A stretch of DNA of 43,208 bases from Deltaproteobacteria bacterium (lineage in GTDB: Bacteria; Desulfobacterota; Desulfobulbia; Desulfobulbales; Desulfurivibrionaceae): contig JAPLJH010000068.1 in the NCBI GenBank assembly GCA_026388695.1, forward strand, positions 1 through 43,208. The letters are read 5' to 3'. Below, piece by piece: positions 8,225-16,214 of the stretch (position 1 is the first letter of the stretch; every line of letters begins with the position of its first letter). The notes beneath the pieces were generated by a model, which searched no databases, was not told the DNA's origin, and saw only the letters and a program-made list of their open reading frames with translations. The position numbers and the translations under genes were made by a program.

Positions 8225-9889
8225 TCACTTGCCAAGCATCCCGGCAGCGGCAAGTAGCGCCCAGCCAGAGCCGTCAGATGCTTCGCCGCTGTAGCCAGGG
8301 TCCTGACGGATCCCGGCATAATGAGCCAGCAGACGGGTTGCCAATTTTTTCCCCAGTTGCACGCCTTCCTGATCAAAGGAATTGATGTTCCAGATAAATC
8401 CCTGGAACACCACCTTGGCCTCATACAGGGCAAGCAAAGCGCCCATGGTGTAAGGCGTCAGCCGGTCGGCCAGGAGCACTGAACTGGGGCGGTTTCCGGC
8501 AAAACGCCGGTTGGGATTTTCGTGGGGCTGGCCGGTGGCCAGGGCAAGGGCCTGGGCCAGGAGGTTTGCCACCAGCTTTTCTTGGGAGGTGGTCTGCTCG
8601 ATGAGCATATCACGGCCACGCTGGCTGTTGCGAAAGCCGATGAATTCGGCGGGAACGATATCGGTTCCCTGGTGGATCAACTGATAAAAGGCGTGCTGGC
8701 CATTGGTGCCCGGCTCACCCCAGATGATGGGGCCACTTTTCCAGGCAAGGGGTTTGCCCTGCCTGGTCACGGATTTACCGTTGCTCTCCATGTCGCATTG
8801 CTGGAGATGGGCGGGAAAACGGACCAGGGCCTGGCTGTATGGCAGGATGGCCAGGGTTTCGCAGCCAAGGAAATTATGATTCCAGATGCCCAGCAGGGCC
8901 AGGAGCAAGGCAGGGTTGCGGCGGATATCCGGCTCTTCCGCAGCCAGGTCCATGGCATTGGCTCCCCGGAGAATCTCCAAGAGATACGGGTATCCCAGGC
9001 CAAAACCGAGCATCACCCCACCGACCATGGAGGTGGCGCTGTAACGCCCGCCGATGGAATCGTACATGTAAAAAGAGCGGAGATACCGGGCAGGATTATC
9101 CATGGGCGAGCCCTTACCGGTAACGGCCAGAAAATGCCGGCTTGGCTCAAGCCCGGCCTCGGCAAAGGCCTTGCGCACCAACTCCTCGTTGGTCATGGTT
9201 TCGAGGGTGGAGCCGCTTTTCGAAACCACATTGACCAGAGTTTTGGCAAGATCAAGCCCGCTCAGGATAGCGGCGGCGTCATCGGGGTCCACGTTGCTGA
9301 TGAAATGTACCCTTCGCCCCGGGATTTTATAGGCGACCAGGGCCAGATACACGGCCCGGGGGCCGAGGTCGGAGCCGCCGATGCCAATCTGGACCAGGTC
9401 GGTGAACGGCTCGCCTGCCGCATTGACAATGACCCCCGCTTCAAGGTCTGCCAGAAAACCGGCCAGCTTTTCCAGCTCGGTCTTGGCCTGGGCCGAGGCC
9501 TCAGGCGCCAGACTGGCTGGGGCAAAGATATCGCGGCAGGCGGTGTGCAGCACCTGCCGCTCCTCGCTGGCATGGCCCTCGATCCGGTTCAGCACCGCGC
9601 CCTTTTTCATCAGCAGGAACTGGGCCACGGCCCCGCTCTCCTCGGCAAGCTTTTGCAGGGCCGCAAGCACCGCCTCATCTACCCGCTGGGTGGAATACAA
9701 CAGATCAAACCCGGCGGCCTGGGTCCGGTAGCTACGGATTCTTGCCGGAGAAAGGGCGCCGGACGCTGTCAGGTCATAGGGCGTACGCGCAAGCTCCCCG
9801 AGTTCTGCCCATGCTGACATCATATTGAAATCACAAGAAAAACAAGAAGAGGCATCGCCTTGATCCCCGACTCCGGCTGGCTGTCCCAT
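8225..9889 (-). CDS. pgi: Glucose-6-phosphate isomerase
   Basis: Pgi (up to 554 aa) interconverts glucose-6-phosphate and fructose-6-phosphate. Family blocks include QIGIGGSDLGPRAVYLAL, FISNVDPDD, VVSKSGSTLETMTNEE (sugar-phosphate binding), GGRYSATSMVGGVMLGFGLG, GEPGTNGQHAFYQLIHQGT and NSFDQEGVQLGKKLA with the catalytic lysine region. Two starts compete. The ATG at 9889 has a GGGGA motif 7 bp upstream. Internal ATGs at 9823/9820 would drop a 22-residue Cys- and Gly-containing leader that looks unlike the family, but they lack a clear ribosome binding site. The outer start is listed. The gene probably forms an operon with the downstream c-di-GMP gene. Confidence 0.93.
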   Translation of the reverse strand: MGQPAGVGDQGDASSCFSCDFNMMSAWAELGELARTPYDLTASGALSPARIRSYRTQAAGFDLLYSTQRVDEAVLAALQKLAEESGAVAQFLLMKKGAVLNRIEGHASEERQVLHTACRDIFAPASLAPEASAQAKTELEKLAGFLADLEAGVIVNAAGEPFTDLVQIGIGGSDLGPRAVYLALVAYKIPGRRVHFISNVDPDDAAAILSGLDLAKTLVNVVSKSGSTLETMTNEELVRKAFAEAGLEPSRHFLAVTGKGSPMDNPARYLRSFYMYDSIGGRYSATSMVGGVMLGFGLGYPYLLEILRGANAMDLAAEEPDIRRNPALLLALLGIWNHNFLGCETLAILPYSQALVRFPAHLQQCDMESNGKSVTRQGKPLAWKSGPIIWGEPGTNGQHAFYQLIHQGTDIVPAEFIGFRNSQRGRDMLIEQTTSQEKLVANLLAQALALATGQPHENPNRRFAGNRPSSVLLADRLTPYTMGALLALYEAKVVFQGFIWNINSFDQEGVQLGKKLATRLLAHYAGIRQDPGYSGEASDGSGWALLAAAGMLGK

Positions 9890-10180
9890 AAGAAAATCCC
9901 CGTTCCCTTCATAATTTCATGGAGATAAGAAAAAAAATGTTAAAAAATAAGATGTTATCTGCTACATAATAAAGTTAATTACTTTTTACTAGATACACGT
10001 AACCCTCTTGCGAGTGTATCTTATCACAACCGGGCCATATCATTGCATAAGACTTACACGACAGCATATTTTTTTTCCTGCAGAGCAGCTGACGAAAAAT
10101 CACTCCTTTCGCCAGCCCGAGAGCGCACAATATTCACTTTTCCTTTTTCACACTAATCTCCAGGGAGCACGACCCACGCC
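9890..10180. other. Gene-free divergent region with inverted repeat 9991-10021
   Basis: This 290-bp AT-rich gap separates pgi (minus) from the J-domain gene (plus). AGATACAC at 9991-9998 is repeated inverted as GTGTATCT at 10014-10021, with 15 bp between the 8-bp arms: a candidate operator or leader hairpin. A weak promoter-like pair, TTGCAT about 17 bp before ATATTT, lies around 10043-10071. No open frame here looks like a protein. Confidence 0.4.
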
Positions 10181-11062
10181 ATGGAAACAGTTGCCGCTGA
10201 AAAGGAACTCTTCCGCTCCTGCGAGATCATTTTTGGACCGGAACTCACCATCTCCCGAGAATTTCTCGACTATCTCCAGCTCTCCGGCATCAAAAGCGCC
10301 TACCGCAAACGGGCCATGGAAACCCACCCGGACCGGGCCGCCTTGGAAAATGCCCGCGTGCAACGGCAGCACCACGAATTATTCCACTCGGTGCAGGAAG
10401 CCTACGAAAAACTGATCACCTTCCTTGACGCCAAGGAAAAAGGCTACTGCCTGCCCCTCCCGGCGCGGCCGCGAACCCAGCCCCCCCGCCCGGCTCCGCC
10501 CAAGCCCCACCGGACCCAGCAGGCAAGGCCGAACCAAGACCCAGCCAGACCCCGCCCGCAACCCAAGCCCGGCGGCACCCACACAACCGCCGATTTCAGG
10601 AGCACCGCAAGCCAGCCCTCTGTTTTCTGGGATACAGAAAGCCTCTACCAGGGGCAAGTGCCGAACCGCCGCCTGTTGCTTGGCCATTTCCTCTACTATT
10701 CCGGTCTGATCAACTGGCGAACCATCATCCAGGCCCTGATCTGGCAACGCACCGAACGCCCGCGCCTGGGAGAAATCGGCCAGCGTTTTGGCCTGCTCAA
10801 CGATGCGGATGTGGTGCAGATTCTCCGCAACCGCCCGAGCTTGCAACCCTTTGGCCAGACCGCCATGGATCTCGGCCTGCTGTCCCAACCCCAACTTCAG
10901 ATGCTCGTAGCCCATCAAAAACGGCTGCAGAAAAAATTCGGCGAATTCTTTCTGGAAAAACGGATACTCGAACCCAACGAATTGCGCGCCCTGCTCCAGC
11001 AATATCAAGAGCACAACGCCAGCATCTCCGGCCAGGCGTACGGATCAGCTTTCCAACGTTGA
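10181..11062 (+). CDS. J-domain protein with GspE-N/MshEN-like C-terminal repeats
   Basis: This 293-aa protein opens with a DnaJ-like domain (about 25-90): GIKSAYRKRAMETHPDRA carries the HPD signature at residues 49-51 that stimulates Hsp70 ATPase. A Pro/Arg-rich linker (about 95-140, many PPRP/QPRP-type runs) follows. The C-terminal part (about 155-285) has repeated helical units such as RPRLGEIGQRFGLLNDADVVQIL, FGQTAMDLGLLSQPQLQMLV and KKFGEFFLEKRILEPNELRALL. They resemble the LGxxLxxxGLIxxxxL repeats of type II secretion ATPase N-domains (MshEN/GspE-N), an identification by pattern only. It is probably a co-chaperone dedicated to an unknown assembly. It is followed after 57 bp by the M48 peptidase gene. 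Confidence 0.7.
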   Translation: METVAAEKELFRSCEIIFGPELTISREFLDYLQLSGIKSAYRKRAMETHPDRAALENARVQRQHHELFHSVQEAYEKLITFLDAKEKGYCLPLPARPRTQPPRPAPPKPHRTQQARPNQDPARPRPQPKPGGTHTTADFRSTASQPSVFWDTESLYQGQVPNRRLLLGHFLYYSGLINWRTIIQALIWQRTERPRLGEIGQRFGLLNDADVVQILRNRPSLQPFGQTAMDLGLLSQPQLQMLVAHQKRLQKKFGEFFLEKRILEPNELRALLQQYQEHNASISGQAYGSAFQR

Positions 11063-11119
11063 GACCATTGCCCCTGTCATTCCGACGCAATAGCGCCAGG
11101 CCCAGAACAACCGACCCCC

Positions 11120-12967
11120 ATGTACAATAATCTCCTCTATCTCCTGGTCGTCATCCTGATTCTTACCACCGGAGGCATTCCGGAACAGCCACAAATCCCA
11201 TGGTCTATGGCCCTGGTACTCTTTTGCGGCAAGATCGTTTTGTTCAATCAGCTGGCCCGTTATTTTTTCCGGCGCAATCCCGACAACACCGCGGCCCGCT
11301 ATTTTTCCGTGGAACAACGGCTTTCCATCCTGGCCATCATTTTTCTGGCCGTGGACATCTTTCTGCTGGAGGGCCGCTATTACCTGAGCCGCCTGCCCCT
11401 TGCCGACAAGCTTCCGGTTCTTGCCCCTCTGGCGGGGATTTTTCTTTTTTTCGGCTACCTCTGCCTCATCTGGCTGGCGGCCCGCCCCAGCTATCAAAGC
11501 ATCTTCGCCAGGACCCTTACAGCCCGTTCGTTTGTTGCCGCAAACATCAAGATCAATCTTGCCATCCTGCTGCCCTGGCTCATTATCTCCGTCTTTTTCG
11601 ACCTTCTCCAGCTTGTTCCCTTTCCCCGACTCAAAGACTTTCTCGCCTCACCCTGGGGCGAACCCATCCTGGTGCTGTTCTCGTTTTTTGGCCTGATCTT
11701 TTTTCTGCCCCTGGCCATTGTCCGCCTCTGGGGCTGCACCCCGCTCCCGCCAGGCCCGACCCGACAACGCCTTGAAGACTTCTGTCACAGCCAGCGCCTG
11801 CGGTTTGCCGACATCCTGCTCTGGCCGCTTTTTGAGGGCCGGATGCTCACCGCCGGAGTCATGGGCCTCAGCCGCCGCTTCCGCTACATTCTTGTTACCC
11901 CTGCCCTGCTCGAAGCCACGACCCCGGAAGAAATCGAAGCGGTCTTGGCCCATGAACTGGGACATGTCAAACGCTACCATCTCCAACTCTACCTCTTCAT
12001 CTTTCTCGGCTTTGGCCTGCTGACCCAGGTGAGCGGCGCTCCGCTGCTCCTGCTCCTGCTCAGCTCGGACCTTTTTTACCAGCTGATCACCCTGAGCGGA
12101 AAATCTCCGGACACCATCCTTGCCCTGGCCAGCGCCTCCATTCTTTTCGTCCTGATGTTGGGCTATTTTCGTTTTATCTTTGGTTTTTTCATGCGCAACT
12201 TTGAGCGGCAGGCGGACCTGTATGCCCTGAGCGCCATGGGGCACGCCTCCCCCCTGATCCGGGTTTTTGAAAAGATCGCCCTGCTCAGCGGCAATATCCG
12301 GGATCTGCCCAGCTGGCACCATTTTGGCCTGGGCCAGCGCATCGACTTCCTGCGCCGGTGCGAAGAAAAACCACACCGAATTCCCCGCCATCACCGCAAG
12401 GTCCACTTGGCCCTGGCCCTCTACACTCTTGTGATGCTCACCGGCGCCCTTGCTGCCTGGCGCCTTCCCCCAGACCTTCTCGGGGAAGCACCAAAAGCCA
12501 GATTCGCCGAAGCACTCATCCGGCAAAAGATTCGGGAACAACCGGACAACGGCCTCTGGTTCCAACTCCTGGGCGATCTGCACTACAGCCGCAACCAGGA
12601 AGAGGCCGCCCGTGATTCCTATGAGCAGGCATTACGCCTGGCCCCAGCCAACACGGAAGCCCTGAACAACCTGGCCTGGCTTTTGCTCACCGCTCAGGAA
12701 CCAGGGCTGCGCAACCCGAAAAAAGCCCTGACCCTCGCCCAGAAAGCGGCGGCGGAAACGAGAATCCCGCATGTGCTCGACACCCTGGCCACGGCGTACT
12801 GGGCAAACGATAACCGCAAAGAGGCTCTCGCCGTCGAAGAGAAAGCCCTTACCCAGGCAGGAACGCACCAGGACTTTTACCGCGGCCAGATGGAAAAATT
12901 CCGCACCACCCAATACTCGTCCGCCACCCGCTTCCCGGAAGCAGGGCAGAGCGCCGACACTCCTTGA
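11120..12967 (+). CDS. Membrane M48-family zinc metallopeptidase with C-terminal TPRs
   Basis: This 615-aa protein is an integral-membrane peptidase. Several hydrophobic segments occupy about residues 5-205. The zinc site HELGH is at 278-282 in EIEAVLAHELGHVKRYH, and the third-ligand glutamate is in FERQADLYAL (E362) after two more membrane segments (about 295-360). A further membrane helix lies near 430-450. Tetratricopeptide-like repeats follow (about 465-590, e.g. LWFQLLGDLHYSRNQEEAAR and ALNNLAWLLL). M48 peptidases such as HtpX act in membrane-protein quality control, and fusion to TPRs is seen in envelope proteases (BepA-like). The ATG at 11120 has no clear ribosome binding site. cobO starts 7 bp after its stop. 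Confidence 0.85.
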   Translation: MYNNLLYLLVVILILTTGGIPEQPQIPWSMALVLFCGKIVLFNQLARYFFRRNPDNTAARYFSVEQRLSILAIIFLAVDIFLLEGRYYLSRLPLADKLPVLAPLAGIFLFFGYLCLIWLAARPSYQSIFARTLTARSFVAANIKINLAILLPWLIISVFFDLLQLVPFPRLKDFLASPWGEPILVLFSFFGLIFFLPLAIVRLWGCTPLPPGPTRQRLEDFCHSQRLRFADILLWPLFEGRMLTAGVMGLSRRFRYILVTPALLEATTPEEIEAVLAHELGHVKRYHLQLYLFIFLGFGLLTQVSGAPLLLLLLSSDLFYQLITLSGKSPDTILALASASILFVLMLGYFRFIFGFFMRNFERQADLYALSAMGHASPLIRVFEKIALLSGNIRDLPSWHHFGLGQRIDFLRRCEEKPHRIPRHHRKVHLALALYTLVMLTGALAAWRLPPDLLGEAPKARFAEALIRQKIREQPDNGLWFQLLGDLHYSRNQEEAARDSYEQALRLAPANTEALNNLAWLLLTAQEPGLRNPKKALTLAQKAAAETRIPHVLDTLATAYWANDNRKEALAVEEKALTQAGTHQDFYRGQMEKFRTTQYSSATRFPEAGQSADTP

Positions 12968-12974
12968 GGAAATA

Positions 12975-13499
12975 ATGGCGACACAGGGCTTGGTTATCAT
13001 CAACACGGGGCACGGCAAGGGGAAAACCACGGCGGCGTTCGGGCAGGCGTTGCGGGCGGCAGGCCAGGGCATGAAGGTCTGCATCATTCAGTTCATCAAG
13101 GGGCAGGGCAAAACCGGCGAGGCATTGGCATTTGCTGCTGCCTTTCCCGAACAGGTTGAGCTGCATCTTGCCGGGACCGGCTTTACCTGGCAACAGGACA
13201 TGGAGACCGTGAAAGCAGCGGCCCTGGCTGGCTGGCAACTCGCCGGGGAAAAGATCTTAAGCGACGCCTACGACCTGATCGTGCTCGACGAGCTCACCTA
13301 CCTGATCGGCTTCGGCATTGTTTCGGAAGAGGAGATCCTCGACCTGTTTCGCCAGCGGCCCCAACGCTTGCATCTGGTGATCACCGGCCGCGACGCCAGC
13401 TCGGGGCTCATCGAATATGCGGATTTGGTCACCGAGATGCACGCCCTAAAACATCCCTACCAAAAAGGGATCAAGGCACAGAAGGGTATTGAGTTCTGA
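12975..13499 (+). CDS. cobO: Cob(I)yrinic acid a,c-diamide adenosyltransferase (CobA/CobO/BtuR type)
   Basis: This 174-aa ATP:corrinoid adenosyltransferase attaches the 5'-deoxyadenosyl group to cobalt in cobalamin synthesis or salvage. The P-loop is NTGHGKGKTTAAFG (about residues 10-23). CIIQFIKG, DLIVLDELTYLIGFG (Walker B-like) and LVITGRDA complete the family signature. Frames extending upstream to 12771 only overlap the peptidase gene. The ATG at 12975 has GAGGA 4 bp upstream and gives the expected N-terminus. It ends 12 bp before the convergent flavodoxin-like gene. Confidence 0.93.
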   Translation: MATQGLVIINTGHGKGKTTAAFGQALRAAGQGMKVCIIQFIKGQGKTGEALAFAAAFPEQVELHLAGTGFTWQQDMETVKAAALAGWQLAGEKILSDAYDLIVLDELTYLIGFGIVSEEEILDLFRQRPQRLHLVITGRDASSGLIEYADLVTEMHALKHPYQKGIKAQKGIEF

Positions 13500-13511
13500 G
13501 AAGCGGGCGGG

Positions 13512-14210
13512 TCATGCGCTGCCCTGCCCTGGCCCGGCGACAAACGAAAGATCTGCCAGAGAGCTCCCGCGCTTCAAGGCCTGGCCGATGGCCTGGCCAC
13601 AGGTGAAGGCCTGATCCTGCTGCTCCCGGCTATGTCCATAGCGCGGATAATGCCGACCAAGCCATCTACCCCGTTCCGGCACCCGACCGGCAAGCTTCAG
13701 AAATACCCCGATGGTCCGCCAGGGCTCCTTGCTGGGATGAGCAAAGATCATCCTGCCCACCACCATGGCTCCGCACCGCGCAAGCTGCCAGCGCAGGCTC
13801 AGCCAGTGCATCCGCCAATAGCCCCGGCAGGAAATCAGGGGAAGAACCTGCTGCCCGGCAAAAAGCCTTACCCCATCCCGATCAAGCAGGGAGAGAACCG
13901 GACCGCTGGGGTTATAAGACCAAGTTGGTCCAGCCAGCACAATGAGATCATAGTGTTCCCCGCAAATGGGCGACAGCGGCTGGATGGGCATCCGTGTGCG
14001 CAAAAAGGTGACAAACATCAGAAACAGGGTGGCAGGCACCGTGCCGATGGGAAAATGACGGGGCACCAGAGGCTGAAGCCGCTCGCAGGCCAGCTGCACC
14101 CCCTGCGCCTCAAGACCTGCGCCGAGCCGATGCACAAGGCCGCTGGTCTGGGCGCTGAGCGAGTAATAGAGGATGAGAACTTTCTTCGGTTGAGAATCTG
14201 CGGGCTGCAT
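13512..14210 (-). CDS. Flavodoxin-fold protein, function unknown
   Basis: This 232-aa protein has a flavodoxin-like start: strand VLILYYSLSAQTSGLVHRL supplies an FMN-phosphate loop, and YDLIVLAGPTWSYNPSGPV matches the second flavin loop. Beyond about residue 125 it carries Arg/Trp-rich sequence (RGYWRMHWLSLRWQLARCG) not found in simple flavodoxins, and a hydrophobic stretch near 60-70. It is divergent from the protoporphyrinogen oxidase gene. Because HemG-type protoporphyrinogen oxidases are also flavodoxin-fold proteins, a link to haem synthesis is conceivable, but this is inference from position only. It could equally be a general NAD(P)H/quinone-type flavoprotein. Confidence 0.6.
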   Translation of the reverse strand: MQPADSQPKKVLILYYSLSAQTSGLVHRLGAGLEAQGVQLACERLQPLVPRHFPIGTVPATLFLMFVTFLRTRMPIQPLSPICGEHYDLIVLAGPTWSYNPSGPVLSLLDRDGVRLFAGQQVLPLISCRGYWRMHWLSLRWQLARCGAMVVGRMIFAHPSKEPWRTIGVFLKLAGRVPERGRWLGRHYPRYGHSREQQDQAFTCGQAIGQALKRGSSLADLSFVAGPGQGSA

Positions 14211-14406
14211 TGTTTTTTCACGACACCATTAGGGAAAAGGCAGGGGACTCTTTCGCCCCCAGGCCTTGCTATTGTTCTTTTTTCATTATCGAGTAAAATC
14301 CCTTATACCATATATAGCAATAACCCTGAAGGGAGAAACCCGCCCCGCAAGGCAATTGTCAAAAACTACCTCCGCCGATTCCTTTAACCCCCCGGATGCG
14401 CGATCC

Positions 14407-15771
14407 ATGCCAGAAACACACGAAATAATCATTGTCGGCGCAGGCCTTTCCGGTTTGAGCGCCGCCCATTTCCTGCACGCAAGCGCACCGGACCTGGACA
14501 TCCTCATTCTGGAACAGGATAGCCGCCCTGGCGGCGCGGTGCGCTCTTTTCAGGAACAGGGCTTTCTGGCCGAATGGGGACCCCACGGATTTTTGGACAA
14601 CAACGAGGCCAGCCGCGCCCTGCTCAGGCAAACCGGCCTGGACCGCGTTGCCCAAAAAGCCCCCCTGGGCAACTTTGTCCGCTATGTCTGCCATGCAGGA
14701 AGGCTGGTGCAGCTGCCGCAGAGTCCACCCGCCCTGCTCGCGACCCCGCTGTTATCCCCCCTGGGGAAATTGCGGCTGCTGGGCGATCTTTTCAAAAAAC
14801 CCAGGGCTGAAGAACAAAGCGTCGGGCAGTGGGCCGCATACCGATTTGGCCATGAAATCCTGCCCCTGGTGGATGCCGCAATCACCGGCACCTTTGCCGG
14901 TGATTATGAACGCCTCAGTATCGATGCCGTAATGCCGGGGGTACGCGCCCTGGAAAAGGAAGCGGGTTCGGTGCTCAAAGGACTGCTCAAGAAAAAAAAG
15001 GGGGCGGGCGCGGGGATGCTGCCTGCCATGACCAGCTTCCCCCAAGGCATGGAACAGCTCATCACCACCCTGGCCACCGGACCGAATATTCTCTACCAGA
15101 ACCCGGTGCGGGCAATCAGCCGCACAAACGACACCTGGGAGATACACACCGAGACCACAATCTACCGGGCCGCCACCGTCATTGTCGCCCTGCCCATCAA
15201 CCACACCCTGGAACTACTGGCCGCCCATGCCCCACCTCTGACCGCCATCCCCACGGCACGCATCGCCACCGTGGCCCTGGGTTTCACGGACAAGGCCCAG
15301 GTGCCCTTTGGCTTCGGCTATCTGGCCCCGGAGCGGGAAAAGCGCTTTGCCATGGGCGCGCTTTTTTCCACCCATATGTTTCCCGGCCGCGCCCCCCAAG
15401 GCACGGTGCTGATGGAGGCCCTGGTCGGAGGCCGCCGCCACCCGGAACGGCTGGAGCTGTCCGACGAGGAGCTGATCAACCGCATCTATGATGATCTTAA
15501 GAAATTGATCCACCTACCCGAGCCCCCAAGTTTCAGCAGGGTGCTGCGCGGCGACGGCGGCATCCCCCAACTGGAAATGGGTTACCCCGCGCTGCTGACC
15601 TGGAAGGATTCCGTGGAACAGGGACTGGACGGTTTGCATATCTGCGGCTTTGGCTGGGAAGGCATTGGCATGAACGACATGATGAAGACGGCCAAGACAG
15701 TGGCCGACCGGATACTGCACCAGGTGGGCGGAACGAGGCAAATGCCCGAGGTCAGGCCAGTCTATTTTTAG
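14407..15771 (+). CDS. hemY: Protoporphyrinogen oxidase, HemY-type flavoprotein
   Basis: The protein (454 aa from ATG 14407) oxidises protoporphyrinogen IX or, in some relatives, coproporphyrinogen III. The FAD-binding motif IIIVGAGLSGLSAAHFL is at about residues 7-23, followed by LEQDSRPGGAVRSF, AEWGPHGFLDNN and the C-terminal FAD segment GLHICGFGWEGIGMNDMM. The family's LVDAAITGTFAGDYERLS block is present. A frame from 14266 would add 47 residues without family similarity, so the ATG directly before the Rossmann fold was chosen. HemY normally uses O2, but homologues in anaerobes may use other acceptors. The gene is known as hemY or hemG depending on the naming scheme. Confidence 0.85.
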   Translation: MPETHEIIIVGAGLSGLSAAHFLHASAPDLDILILEQDSRPGGAVRSFQEQGFLAEWGPHGFLDNNEASRALLRQTGLDRVAQKAPLGNFVRYVCHAGRLVQLPQSPPALLATPLLSPLGKLRLLGDLFKKPRAEEQSVGQWAAYRFGHEILPLVDAAITGTFAGDYERLSIDAVMPGVRALEKEAGSVLKGLLKKKKGAGAGMLPAMTSFPQGMEQLITTLATGPNILYQNPVRAISRTNDTWEIHTETTIYRAATVIVALPINHTLELLAAHAPPLTAIPTARIATVALGFTDKAQVPFGFGYLAPEREKRFAMGALFSTHMFPGRAPQGTVLMEALVGGRRHPERLELSDEELINRIYDDLKKLIHLPEPPSFSRVLRGDGGIPQLEMGYPALLTWKDSVEQGLDGLHICGFGWEGIGMNDMMKTAKTVADRILHQVGGTRQMPEVRPVYF

Positions 15772-15826
15772 GAGCCGTTATGAAATAGCCCCTTGCTGTT
15801 TCGTTACGGCTCTTTATGCCGTTTTT
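15772..15826 (+). terminator. Overlapping hairpins after hemY
   Basis: GAGCCGT (15772-15778) pairs with ACGGCTC (15806-15812), with an inner GAAA/TTTC pairing. Alternatively ACGGC (15806-15810) pairs with GCCGT (15818-15822), followed by a T-run at 15822-15826. The two hairpins share one arm and exclude each other. The second has the form of an intrinsic terminator for hemY. Confidence 0.5.
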
Positions 15827-15897
15827 GCCAATCAGGATAACGAATTTATTCAGCACAACGGCTTAGGCGCCGCAGCAGTATCAACGGCGAAGAAATA
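15814..15897 (-). pseudogene. Degenerate copy of the tail of the zinc-ribbon gene
   Basis: Read on the minus strand in one frame, this stretch gives YFFAVDTAAAPKPLC, a stop, INSLS, a stop, LAKTA, a stop. The intact gene next door ends with STARAAQPAFKP (residues about 48-59) and later CLVKTA and a stop. Similarity is clearest in the DNA: the block ACGGCATAA with a following GCCGT hairpin arm occurs in both, and GCGCCTAAGCCG matches GCGTTTAAGCCG. It looks like a decayed tandem duplicate of the 3' end, but the similarity is short and judged by eye. Confidence 0.35.
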
Positions 15898-15919
15898 AAC
15901 TTTGCGCTCGTACGGCGTC

Positions 15920-16159
15920 TTATGCCGTTTTGACCAGACAGACAACGTCATCACTTTGCTCCAACAGCGATAGCGACGACGGCTTAAACGCGGGTTGTGC
16001 TGCTCGCGCGGTTGACCAGGTAAGGGAAAACTGGGCCATGGTTTTGTCGAAGCATTCCGGACAGAAACCATGGGACACCCGAACCTCGGACTCGATCATC
16101 TCCTCGAGCCAGTCCCCTTTACTCTTTACCCTGCGACACACGCAACAGATCGTACGCAT
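15920..16159 (-). CDS. Small zinc-ribbon protein (CxxC...CPxC), 79 aa
   Basis: This short protein begins MRTICCVCRRVKSKGDWLEE and continues to SHGFCPECFDK. The pairs C5-C8 and FCPEC form a CxxC-x24-CxxC zinc-ribbon. The pattern IC-x2-C-(K/R)-x-(I/V)-(K/R) ... W ... (F/V)SHG-(I/F)-CP-x-C is familiar as a terminal module of many bacterial sensor kinases and GAF/PAS signalling proteins; here it stands alone. The ATG at 16159 has a strong AGGGGGGAAAT ribosome binding site, which makes the short form far more likely than a 185-aa frame running back into dnaA. It lies 55 bp downstream of dnaA, probably co-transcribed. Function unknown. Confidence 0.7.
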   Translation of the reverse strand: MRTICCVCRRVKSKGDWLEEMIESEVRVSHGFCPECFDKTMAQFSLTWSTARAAQPAFKPSSLSLLEQSDDVVCLVKTA

Positions 16160-16214
16160 ATTTCCCCCCTGTGCATATCCCAGAAACCGCCCCCGCGGAA
16201 TCTGACAGCCATCC

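Noticed and set aside
8522-9817. 431-codon plus-strand frame opposite pgi
   Set aside because: A long shadow frame caused by high GC; pgi motifs are unambiguous on the other strand.
14266-14406. N-terminal extension of hemY
   Set aside because: Starts at a non-ATG codon in promoter-like DNA and lacks similarity; the ATG at 14407 begins right before the FAD-binding fold.
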